A stretch of DNA of 5,801 nucleotides from the NCBI GenBank assembly GCA_022560365.1, contig JADFTG010000003.1, positions 1-5,801 of the forward strand, written 5' to 3'. The DNA is from Chloroflexota bacterium (GTDB taxonomy: Bacteria; Chloroflexota; Dehalococcoidia; SM23-28-2; RBG-16-64-32). Below the pieces are notes generated by a model that did not search any database, was not told the DNA's origin, and saw nothing but the letters and a program-made list of their open reading frames with translations. Positions 1 through 5,479 of this stretch are shown in pieces (positions within the stretch are counted from its first letter, which is position 1; every line of letters begins with the position of its first letter). Made by a program: the position numbers and the translations under genes.

Positions 1-2
1 AG

Positions 3-80
3 AAGAACCTTTTCCAGCTAACGATCGGGATGAGCGGCCTCTGGCTCCTCATCGCCGCGCTTGCCGTTTACATCCGCTAA
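3..80 (+). CDS. C-terminal end of a membrane protein (5' end outside window)
   Basis: An open frame enters from the left edge and ends at TAA 78-80, giving 25 residues. The last stretch, GMSGLWLLIAALAVYIR, is strongly hydrophobic and ends in a single Arg, as expected for a final transmembrane helix with a very short tail. The family cannot be named from so little. The next gene starts 25 bp downstream on the same strand, so the two may be co-transcribed. The reading rests on the open frame, the membrane-like composition and the tight spacing to the next gene. A chance open frame of this length is possible. Confidence 0.5.
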   Translation, partial: KNLFQLTIGMSGLWLLIAALAVYIR

Positions 81-105
81 GCACCCTCTTCCGTTCCCAC
101 TGATA

Positions 106-1776
106 ATGAGTTCTCCGCTTCTGGGAACGTCCTCAGCCCACCACGGTCACCGCTGGCCGCTTGTTGCCGGCGCCGTGGGAGCCGTCGCGCTCCTCGTCGT
201 CCTCACTTTCGCTTTCCTCGACCCGTTCGGCGGCTCAGGCGAGGAGCCGCCGGTGCGCTACGTCGAAGGTGTCGTCGGCGCGAATTCAAAGGTGAACCCG
301 CTGTTCGTCTACCAGAACGAGGTTGACCGCGACATCGCCACGCTCGTGTTTTCCGGGCTGACCCGGCTGAGCGGAGACGGCACGCCTGAACCGGCGCTCG
401 CGGAGAGCTGGGACGTTTCTTCCGACGGTAGGATGTACACGTTCCACCTGCGGCCGGGCGTCACGTGGCACACGGGGATCCAGTTCACGGCGGACGACGT
501 CGTCTTCACCTACAACATGCTCGGTGACCCGCTCCTGCAGGGCGACCCGGATCAGGCGCAGCTCTGGCAGTCGATCGACTGCACAGCGGGCGACCCCCGG
601 ACGGTCACGTGTGTGCTCCCGGAGCCGTTCGCGCCGTTTTTATCGTACGCGAGCACCGGCATCCTGCCCAAGCACATCCTTGAGGCCGTGACCGCGCCGA
701 ACATGCTCGACGACCCGTTTAACCTTGCACCCGTCGGCACCGGACCCTACCGACTAACTCGGATGGACGGCGTGCACGCGCTGCTCGTGGCGAACGAGGA
801 GTACTACCTGGGTGCGCCGGCGATCGAGGAGATTGAGATACGGTTCTTCCCCACGGTCTCAGCGGCGGCGGCGGGCATCGTGCGTGCCGAGATAGACGGC
901 CTGCTCGTGGACCTCACGATCGACCCGCAGGACTTCCTGACGCTCGGAGATGTCGAGGGCGTGGAGGGATACCCGTTCAACCGCAGCGCCTACACGAGCC
1001 TCTACTTGAACAACCGCGAGACGCCGCTCAACGACCACTTCGTCCGCGAGGCTATTGCCCGCGCTGTCGACGTTGAGGCGATCATCGCTGAGCTGCTTGG
1101 CGGCCGTGGTCTTTTGGCGGACACGCCGATCGCGCCCGGCACCTGGGCACACTCCGACGTGAACGCACCGGAACTCGAACTGGACCTGGCGCGCAACCTG
1201 CTGGACGCCGGCGGCTGGGATCTGCCTCCGGACGAGACGGTGCGGCGGCGAAACAACGTCGATCTGCGCTTCTCGCTGATGACGGACCAGGACCCGCTGC
1301 GCGGCGCGATCGCCGACGCGATCTCGGAGAACCTGGCAGAGGTGGGGATAGAGGCGGTGGTTGTGCGCGAGGCGTCGAACAGCCTCGTGACGGACTTCCT
1401 GATTCCGCGCGAGTACCAGGCGGCGGTCTTCGGCTGGGATCCCGGCGCCGACCCGGACCCGTATCCGGCGTGGCACAGCTCGCAGGCGATCGGCGACGGC
1501 CGCAACCTGGCGGCTTACACGAGCGATGAGGCGGACGCGATCATGGAGGCGGCGCGCCAGACGACGGCCCTGGAGGCCCGCCGCGACCTCTACGCGCAGT
1601 TCCAGGAGCTGTTCGTACAGGACGTTCCCAGCGTGCCCCTGTACTACCCTGTTTACACCTACTTCGTATCGTCAAGGATCGACGGCATACAGCCGGGCGT
1701 GCTGTTCACGCCGGCCTCGCGATTGGCGAACGTGCACGAATGGACGGCCTCGCGTGTGCCAGACCTCGGTGGTTAG
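106..1776 (+). CDS. ABC transporter substrate-binding protein, family 5 (peptide/oligopeptide type), membrane-anchored
   Basis: This is a 556-residue extracytoplasmic solute-binding protein of the DppA/OppA type (SBP_bac_5). It would capture a peptide, nickel-chelate or other solute outside the membrane and pass it to an ABC permease; no permease or ATPase gene is in the window. The family signature lies at about residues 96-124, from PALAESW through DGRMYTFHLRPGVTWHTG. Another typical block is APVGTGPYRL (208-217), and the C-terminal lobe has AVFGWDPGADPDPYPAWH and SVPLYYPVY. Residues 18-39 form one hydrophobic helix after a His/Arg-containing N-terminus. No lipobox Cys follows it, so the protein is probably held by an uncleaved anchor or released by signal peptidase I. 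Cys159 and Cys169 could form a disulfide. I chose ATG 106 over TTG 61 because 61 overlaps the upstream gene and puts 15 odd residues before the signal segment. No clear Shine-Dalgarno sequence precedes 106. The substrate cannot be deduced. Confidence 0.93.
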   Translation: MSSPLLGTSSAHHGHRWPLVAGAVGAVALLVVLTFAFLDPFGGSGEEPPVRYVEGVVGANSKVNPLFVYQNEVDRDIATLVFSGLTRLSGDGTPEPALAESWDVSSDGRMYTFHLRPGVTWHTGIQFTADDVVFTYNMLGDPLLQGDPDQAQLWQSIDCTAGDPRTVTCVLPEPFAPFLSYASTGILPKHILEAVTAPNMLDDPFNLAPVGTGPYRLTRMDGVHALLVANEEYYLGAPAIEEIEIRFFPTVSAAAAGIVRAEIDGLLVDLTIDPQDFLTLGDVEGVEGYPFNRSAYTSLYLNNRETPLNDHFVREAIARAVDVEAIIAELLGGRGLLADTPIAPGTWAHSDVNAPELELDLARNLLDAGGWDLPPDETVRRRNNVDLRFSLMTDQDPLRGAIADAISENLAEVGIEAVVVREASNSLVTDFLIPREYQAAVFGWDPGADPDPYPAWHSSQAIGDGRNLAAYTSDEADAIMEAARQTTALEARRDLYAQFQELFVQDVPSVPLYYPVYTYFVSSRIDGIQPGVLFTPASRLANVHEWTASRVPDLGG

Positions 1777-2375
1777 CGCGGCTCGACTACAATCGGGACC
1801 TGGACGACGCCGCGCGCCTTCCCCTCCTCATCGACGTCCTGATACACCCAGATGCAGTACGGTGTCTCCCGAATGACGTCGTCAATCAGGATGTCGATGG
1901 CGAACGGCCGGGTGAACTCGGTGATCTCCAACCCGGCCGGTGGCACGCGGAACTCGCGCGGCTGCGGCGGCACCTCGTTCGTCTGCAGCACGTCCTGCTT
2001 CTGATCGACGACGGCGACGAAGACGACCTTGTCCTCCTCGCCGATGTTGGAGCTCCAGCCGCGGACGTGCACCGGGATCGTCGTCTTTGCCTCGGCCTCT
2101 GGAGTCTCGACCTGCAGCACGGCGGGCGTTGCGGGGTCCGGGTTAGGCGAGCAGATATCCAGCGGCGACGGCGACGGCGACGGCGTTGGCGTGGGAGACG
2201 CTGTGCGGCTGGGTGGCTGTGTGGCTGTCGGGCCGGAGCTGGAGACGACGACGGCGACTCCGGTCGGGTTGGAGCCACCGGCGTCGCCCTCGCCGCCGCA
2301 AGCGAGCAAGAGTAGCATTAAAGTGCCGATAGCTGCCAGGAAAGGGACCGGCCACGGTATCAGTTTGTTGGTCAT
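1773..2375 (-). CDS. Putative lipoprotein with Pro/Ser/Thr-rich linker and a C-terminal beta-rich domain; function unknown
   Basis: This gene codes for 200 residues. The N-terminus MTNKLIPWPVPFLAAIG... is hydrophobic and ends in a lipobox LLLAC with Cys26, so the mature protein should be lipid-anchored to the outer face of the membrane. A Gly/Ser stretch and a low-complexity SPTPTPSPSPSP linker (about 49-72) follow, then a domain at about 83-200 with alternating hydrophobic residues, for example IPVHVRGW and KVVFVAVVD, ending VVQVPIVVEP. The domain looks like an immunoglobulin-type beta sandwich, perhaps akin to Gmad2, but this is impression rather than a match. Cys75 and Cys174 could pair. 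The frame stays open upstream to 2762, but the ATG at 2375 is the start that places the signal peptide at the N-terminus, and the longer frame lies antisense to fmt. The TAA stop overlaps the stop of the convergent transporter gene by 4 bp. I do not recognise a specific family. Confidence 0.85.
   Translation of the reverse strand: MTNKLIPWPVPFLAAIGTLMLLLLACGGEGDAGGSNPTGVAVVVSSSGPTATQPPSRTASPTPTPSPSPSPLDICSPNPDPATPAVLQVETPEAEAKTTIPVHVRGWSSNIGEEDKVVFVAVVDQKQDVLQTNEVPPQPREFRVPPAGLEITEFTRPFAIDILIDDVIRETPYCIWVYQDVDEEGKARGVVQVPIVVEPR
2164..2193. repeat. GGCGAC hexamer repeat coding for the lipoprotein's Ser-Pro linker
   Basis: Three perfect copies of GGCGAC (2164-2181) are followed by two degenerate ones (GGCGTT, GGCGTG). 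Read on the minus strand they give the alternating Thr-Pro/Ser-Pro linker between lipid anchor and folded domain. Changes by whole units would only shorten or lengthen the spacer. Confidence 0.7.
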
Positions 2376-2386
2376 GTCAGGTCTAT

Positions 2387-2395
2387 AACGTATCA
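2387..2395 (-). promoter_or_regulatory. Candidate extended -10 promoter for the lipoprotein gene
   Basis: Read on the minus strand, this is TGATACGTT: a TG, one base, then TACGTT, with the T, A and final T of a -10 box. It ends 11 nt before the ATG at 2375. An overlapping TATAGA (2387 to 2382) is an alternative -10 only 6 nt before the ATG. Either way transcription would begin within a few bases of the start codon, and no Shine-Dalgarno sequence is present. The -35 region is poor. Assignment is by eye. Confidence 0.4.
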
Positions 2396-2422
2396 GGGCG
2401 CTCGCGGTTCCGAAACGGCGCA

Positions 2423-2431
2423 TGCTAGAAT
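2423..2431 (+). promoter_or_regulatory. Candidate extended -10 promoter for fmt
   Basis: TGCTAGAAT contains the extended -10 TG plus TAGAAT, five of six matches to TATAAT. It ends 10 nt before the GTG start at 2442. The expected transcription start is then about 2438-2439, leaving a leader of only about three bases. There is no recognisable -35 box at 16-18 bp and no Shine-Dalgarno sequence before the GTG. Both facts fit an extended -10 promoter making a nearly leaderless message. Confidence 0.5.
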
Positions 2432-2441
2432 CGCCCGCGAC

Positions 2442-3407
2442 GTGCCCATAGTTTTCATCGGAACGCCCGCCTTCGCCGTACCGGCGCTGCAACGCGTCGT
2501 TGCAGCCGGGTACGAAGTCTCGGCGGTCTTCACGCAGCCGGACCGGCCCGCCGGGCGCGGCCGCACGAGCACTGCGCCGCCGGTGAAAGCGGCGGCCGAG
2601 GGGCTGGGGCTGCCCGTGCACCAGCCGGCCTCGCTGAAGGATAGCGGCGTCGTCGAGCAGTTGCGTGCGCTCGCTCCTGAGCTGATCGTCGGCGTCGCGT
2701 ACGGTCAGTTGATCGTGCCGCAAGTGCTGGCGATCCCGCCGCGGGGAGTCCTCAACGTGCATCCATCGCTCCTGCCGCGCTGGCGTGGCGCGTCACCCGT
2801 CGCGGCGGCGATCGTGGCCGGCGACGAGGAGACCGGCGTCACGATAATGCTTATGGACGAAGGTCTCGATTCGGGCCCGATCCTGTCACAGAGGGTGCGG
2901 ACCATCTCACCTACGGATACGGCCGGCTCGCTCACCGAGGCTCTTGCGGAGGAGGGTGCCGATCTGCTGGCAGACACGCTGCCGCGCTGGCTCGCCGGGG
3001 AGATCGATCCGCAGCCGCAGGATGAGTCCCGGGCGACGGTCTGCCGCCAGCTGCGCAAGGCGGACGGCCTGATCGACTGGACACAGACGGCGACCGAAGT
3101 TTGGCGGCACGTGCGCGCGTACAATCCGTGGCCGGGGGCTCACTCGGCCCTCGATGGCGAGGGCCGAGTGAGCTTCTGGCACGCCTGGCCGCTTGATGCG
3201 GAGTCGGGCGAAGCGCCGGGCACGGTGGTGGCGGCGCCGGACGGTCTGCCTGCGGAGGCGCAGGGGGCGGCCTTCGCGGTGCAGACGGGGCACGGCATGC
3301 TCGCGGTGCTGGAGGCGCAACGTGCCGGCAGGCGTGCCCTGGGGAGCGCAGACCTGCTGCGCGGCATCCCGGCTCTCATCGGGCGGCGGTTCTCGGTCTC
3401 GGAGTAA
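2442..3407 (+). CDS. fmt: Methionyl-tRNA formyltransferase
   Basis: Fmt transfers the formyl group of 10-formyltetrahydrofolate to Met-tRNAfMet in the cytoplasm, producing the bacterial initiator tRNA. The product has 321 residues, about the family's usual length. The start MPIVFIGTPAFAVPAL is the classic N-terminal strand and loop. TQPDRPAGRG (31-40) is the tRNA-contact loop region. NVHPSLLPRWRGASP (105-119) and DEGLDSGPI (139-147) hold the catalytic set Asn105, His107 and Asp143, matching E. coli Asn106, His108 and Asp144 with an offset of one. VRAYNPWPGA (225-234) marks the C-terminal OB-fold domain. The GTG at 2442 is chosen because the protein then begins exactly where the family does. 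The gene diverges from the lipoprotein gene and converges on the L25 gene; no def gene is adjacent. A perfect 15-bp inverted repeat lies in codons 233-244. Confidence 0.97.
   Translation: MPIVFIGTPAFAVPALQRVVAAGYEVSAVFTQPDRPAGRGRTSTAPPVKAAAEGLGLPVHQPASLKDSGVVEQLRALAPELIVGVAYGQLIVPQVLAIPPRGVLNVHPSLLPRWRGASPVAAAIVAGDEETGVTIMLMDEGLDSGPILSQRVRTISPTDTAGSLTEALAEEGADLLADTLPRWLAGEIDPQPQDESRATVCRQLRKADGLIDWTQTATEVWRHVRAYNPWPGAHSALDGEGRVSFWHAWPLDAESGEAPGTVVAAPDGLPAEAQGAAFAVQTGHGMLAVLEAQRAGRRALGSADLLRGIPALIGRRFSVSE
3138..3173. repeat. Perfect 15-bp inverted repeat with 6-nt loop inside fmt
   Basis: The left arm GCTCACTCGGCCCTC (3138-3152) and right arm GAGGGCCGAGTGAGC (3159-3173) are exact reverse complements around the loop GATGGC. 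G-U and G-C pairs could extend the stem by about three more pairs (3135-3137 with 3174-3176). It lies in frame in the C-terminal domain of Fmt and encodes AHSALDGEGRVS. No T-run follows on either strand, so it is not a standard terminator. It may be a mobile or palindromic repeat, an mRNA hairpin, or chance in GC-rich coding DNA; the arm length makes pure chance unlikely. Confidence 0.9.
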
Positions 3408-3434
3408 GAGAAAGGGGAGGCGTGAAGCCTCCCC
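3405..3434 (-). terminator. Rho-independent terminator of the L25 gene, probably partly bidirectional
   Basis: GGGGAGGC (3414-3421), loop GTGAA, then GCCTCCCC (3427-3434) make a perfect 8-bp GC-rich stem in the gap between the convergent fmt and L25 stops. On the minus strand the stem is followed by TTTCTCTTA (3413 to 3405), an acceptable U-rich tract that runs into the fmt stop codon, so termination of L25 is well supported. On the plus strand the following bases (AGCAGTTGATT) are not U-rich, so its strength for fmt is doubtful, though the hairpin begins 6 nt after the fmt stop. Confidence 0.75.
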
Positions 3435-3459
3435 AGCAGTTGATTCCGTGTCTTGAGGA

Positions 3460-4161
3460 CTATCTCCGCTTTTCGCGCCCGGAGTCGTCCTTTTCGCCCT
3501 CGTCCTTTTCGCCTTCGCCCTCTTCGCCCTCCTCGCCCTCCTCGCCTTCTTCGCCTTCTTCGAGCTCTTCGCCCTCTTCATCCTCTTCGGCGCGCTCGGC
3601 GGCTGGGATGTCAATGCGGGCTACGACGGTCTCGGCATCGGTGAGAATGTCGACACCTTCCGGCGCGGTGAGATCAGACACGTGGAGCGCCTGGCCAAGC
3701 TCCGTCAGGACGCTGATGTCAGCGGTGAGAGCTTCTGGTATGTTCGTCGGCAGCGCCTCCACCTGGATGCTGGTCAGCGCGTGGGTGATGATTCCGCCGT
3801 GCGCGTCCACGGCGGGCGCGATGCCGGTGATGTGGACCGCGACCTCCAGGCGCACCTTGTGGTCGAGCGAGACCTGTAGGAAGTCGATGTGCAGGATCTG
3901 GTCCGTGACGGGGTTGCGCTGGATGTCGCGGATGAACGTCGGGCGTTCCTCGCCGTCGACCTGCAGGTGGATGATCTCGTTGCGGGAGTGGCCGCGCAGG
4001 AACTGGCGGAACTGCTCGGTCGAGAGCTGTATGGCGACGGAGTCGATGTGGTTGCCGTAGATGTTCGCAGGCGTCACGCCCTCACGGCGGAGGCGGCTCA
4101 CTTTCTTGCCGAGCACGTCTCGACGGGCGACTTCGAGCGAGGTCTTCTCTTGCGTGGTCAT
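3460..4161 (-). CDS. rplY: 50S ribosomal protein L25 / general stress protein Ctc, with acidic tail
   Basis: L25 binds 5S rRNA in the large ribosomal subunit. The longer Ctc/TL5 form, as here, has an additional beta domain. The 233-residue product shows the L25 domain at about 1-95 (TSLEVARRDVLGKKVSRLRR, PANIYG, RDIQRNPVTDQILHIDF), and the C-terminal Ctc domain at about 96-186 (VRLEVAVHITGIAPAV, GGIITHALTSIQVEALPTNIPE, VDILTDAETVVARI). Residues 190-226 are an almost purely Glu/Gly/Asp tail containing five EEG repeats, ending in the basic SGREKRR. The ATG at 4161 gives the usual MTTQEK-like start. Only a weak GGAA (4173-4170) lies 8 nt before it. A sigma70-like promoter is visible upstream and a strong hairpin terminator downstream, so the gene is probably transcribed alone. 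In many bacteria L25 is followed by pth; here it is not. Confidence 0.96.
   Translation of the reverse strand: MTTQEKTSLEVARRDVLGKKVSRLRREGVTPANIYGNHIDSVAIQLSTEQFRQFLRGHSRNEIIHLQVDGEERPTFIRDIQRNPVTDQILHIDFLQVSLDHKVRLEVAVHITGIAPAVDAHGGIITHALTSIQVEALPTNIPEALTADISVLTELGQALHVSDLTAPEGVDILTDAETVVARIDIPAAERAEEDEEGEELEEGEEGEEGEEGEEGEGEKDEGEKDDSGREKRR
3517..3561. repeat. Five tandem 9-bp units coding for Glu-Glu-Gly in the L25 tail
   Basis: Forty-five bases consist of five consecutive 9-mers of the form GCC-YTC-YTC (plus strand), encoding EEG at residues 201-215 of L25 on the minus strand. Copies differ only at third codon positions. Flanking sequence is similarly biased (EEDEEGEEL before, EGEKDEGEKDD after), so the low-complexity tract covers roughly 3483-3594. 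A unit of 9 bp keeps frame on slippage, so copy number could vary between strains. Confidence 0.9.
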
Positions 4162-4190
4162 ATAAGTGTTTCCGTGAGGAATACCGTATC

Positions 4191-4219
4191 AGGTTACCGG
4201 CGCTGTGACTGTGGGTCAA
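4191..4219 (-). promoter_or_regulatory. Candidate sigma70-type promoter of the L25 gene
   Basis: On the minus strand TTGACC (4219-4214; five of six to TTGACA) is followed by exactly 17 bp and TAACCT (4196-4191; T, A and last T of a -10 box). The predicted start, near 4184, would give a leader of about 23 nt containing the weak GGAA ribosome-binding site. The whole promoter fits in the 72-bp gap between the CaiB-family gene and L25. Assignment is by eye. Confidence 0.5.
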
Positions 4220-4233
4220 TCGAGGTCGCTGCG

Positions 4234-5403
4234 TTAACCCGCTGCGCCAGCCTCGCGCAGCGCGGCGATCTCGTCCGTGCTCAGGCCGGCCTCGCCGAGC
4301 ACTTCGTCGGTGTGCTCGCCGCGAGCCGGGCCCGTCGTGCGGACAGCGCCGGGCGTGTCGGAGAACTTGGGGGCGATGCCGACCTGCTTCACGGGGCCGA
4401 ACTCCGGGTGCTCGACCTCGATGACCATGTCGCGGGCGAGGACGTGCGGGTCCTCGAACACCTCGTCCAGGCCCAGGACGGGTCCGACGCAGATGTCACG
4501 CTGGCGTAGCTCCTCGAACCACTCGTCGCGGGTCTTCTCCTTGAACTTCGCCCGCAGCCACTCGAACATCTCCGGGAACTTCTCGCGGTTGTTCTGGTGC
4601 GGGATGAACTCGTCGCAGCCCAGCGCCTGGCAGGTCTCCGACCAGAACCAGGGCTCCAGGCTGCCGATGCTGAGCCACTTGCCGTCCGAGCATTCGTAGA
4701 CGTGGTAGGCGGGGATGGCGCCGTTGAGGAAGTCGGCGCCGCGCTGCGGGACGTGCCCGGCGCTGAAGAACTGGCCGGTCGCCATCGCCAGCAGCGAGGT
4801 GACGCCGTCGCTCATCGCCATGTCGACGTACTGGCCGCGGCCCGTCTTCTCGCGGGCGACGATGGCGGTGACGATCGCGAACGCCGCGTAGAGGCCGCCG
4901 CCGGCGAAATCGGCGATCAGGTTGAGCGGGATCGCCGGCGGCTGTCCGGGCCAACCGATCGCCCCGAGGGCGCCGCCGAGCGAGATGTAGTTGATGTCGT
5001 GTCCCACGAGGTTTGAGTACGGGCCGGTCTGGCCGTAGCCGCTGAGTGAGCAGTAGACGATGCGCGGGTTGCGCTTCGAGACTGCTTCGTAGTCGACGCC
5101 GAGCCGCTTGACGACGCCGGGCCGGTAGCCTTCGATGACGACGTCGGCGTCCTCGGCGAGCTTGAGGAACGCCTCCTGGGCGGACGCCTCCTTCAGGTTG
5201 AGGCCGATCGAGCGCTTGTTGCGCCGCAGTGGGTCGTACGCCCGCGTGCGCGCGTCGGCGCCCATGTCCATGCGGCGGCCGGCGCCCGGTGTGGCTTCGA
5301 CGACGATCACGTCCGCTCCGAGGTCGCCGAGGAGCATCGTGCAGTAGGGGCCCGGCGCTAGGCCGGACATGTCGAGGACGCGGATTCCCTCAAGTGGCAT
5401 CAT
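4234..5403 (-). CDS. CaiB/BaiF-superfamily enzyme, alpha-methylacyl-CoA racemase-like
   Basis: This is a 389-residue cytoplasmic protein of the family III CoA-transferase fold (opening PLEGIRVLDMSGLAPGPYCTM, then GDLGADVIVVE and REKTGRGQYVDMAMSDG). Most relatives move CoA between carboxylic acids. Alpha-methylacyl-CoA racemases share the fold but epimerise 2-methylacyl-CoA. Here GHDINY places His135, IADFAGGG places Asp165 and GSLEPWFW places Glu250. As I recall the Mycobacterium racemase MCR (Arg91, His126, Asp156, Glu241), all four correspond at a constant offset of nine, with Arg100 the fourth. This favours racemase-type chemistry, although substrate and activity remain inference. The start is ATG 5403, with AAGGAG 9 nt upstream; ATG 5400 is possible, and a longer frame to 5451 adds residues unlike the family. 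It follows the monooxygenase gene by 76 bp on the same strand. L25 lies 72 bp downstream with its own promoter. Confidence 0.93.
   Translation of the reverse strand: MMPLEGIRVLDMSGLAPGPYCTMLLGDLGADVIVVEATPGAGRRMDMGADARTRAYDPLRRNKRSIGLNLKEASAQEAFLKLAEDADVVIEGYRPGVVKRLGVDYEAVSKRNPRIVYCSLSGYGQTGPYSNLVGHDINYISLGGALGAIGWPGQPPAIPLNLIADFAGGGLYAAFAIVTAIVAREKTGRGQYVDMAMSDGVTSLLAMATGQFFSAGHVPQRGADFLNGAIPAYHVYECSDGKWLSIGSLEPWFWSETCQALGCDEFIPHQNNREKFPEMFEWLRAKFKEKTRDEWFEELRQRDICVGPVLGLDEVFEDPHVLARDMVIEVEHPEFGPVKQVGIAPKFSDTPGAVRTTGPARGEHTDEVLGEAGLSTDEIAALREAGAAG
4240..4262 (-). other. Hairpin at the 3' end of the CaiB-family gene
   Basis: CGCTGCGC (4240-4247) and GCGCAGCG (4255-4262) pair perfectly over 8 bp around a 7-nt loop, inside the last codons and just before the TAA at 4236-4234. 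A second CGCTGCG at 4227-4233 could compete for the same partner. No T-run follows on the minus strand, so a terminator or 3' stabilising role is only possible; the amino-acid run of Ala, Arg and Gly codons may also explain it. Confidence 0.35.
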
Positions 5404-5412
5404 GTTGGGCGG

Positions 5413-5418
5413 CTCCTT
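5413..5418 (-). promoter_or_regulatory. Shine-Dalgarno sequence of the CaiB-family gene
   Basis: AAGGAG on the minus strand (5418 to 5413) lies 9 nt before ATG 5403 and 12 nt before ATG 5400. It decides the start against the upstream in-frame ATG at 5451. It is the only strong Shine-Dalgarno sequence before any gene in the window. Confidence 0.8.
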
Positions 5419-5479
5419 CGGTGTTGGGACGTGTCGCATCGCATGATGCAAACGCTGGTCGGGGATTGCCGAACGGGCC

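Noticed and set aside
61..105. TTG start at 61 for the transporter protein
   Set aside because: It overlaps the end of the preceding gene by 20 bp and adds residues unlike a signal sequence; ATG 106 sits just before the hydrophobic segment.
859..1476. 205-codon open frame on the minus strand inside the transporter gene
   Set aside because: Its Arg/Val/Asp-heavy composition is typical of an antisense shadow of GC-rich coding DNA. It has no domain and lies wholly inside a well-recognised gene.
2029..2388. Open frames on the plus strand across the lipoprotein gene
   Set aside because: Composition is low-complexity Gly/Val/Ser mirrored from the Ser-Pro linker; the minus-strand frame has a signal peptide, lipobox and plausible stop.
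2376..2762. N-terminal extension of the lipoprotein frame to an ATG at 2762
   Set aside because: It would lie antisense to fmt and bury the lipoprotein signal in the middle of the protein. The ATG at 2375 fits far better.
3517..3561. Tandem repeat considered as a CRISPR-like or minisatellite array
   Set aside because: There are no spacers. The units are codon-phased and explained by the acidic EEG tail, so only a coding repeat is claimed.
3422..4060. 212-codon plus-strand frame rich in Ser and Pro opposite L25
   Set aside because: It is the reverse reading of the acidic repeat of L25. L25 is recognised over its full length.
3889..4509. 206-codon plus-strand frame spanning L25 and the end of the CaiB-family gene
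   Set aside because: It runs antisense to two recognised genes and has shadow-like composition with no recognisable motif.
5436..5449. Small inverted repeat GCATC-GCAT-GATGC between the monooxygenase and CaiB-family genes, as a possible operator
   Set aside because: Five-base arms are short enough to be chance, and no second copy or promoter arrangement supports it.
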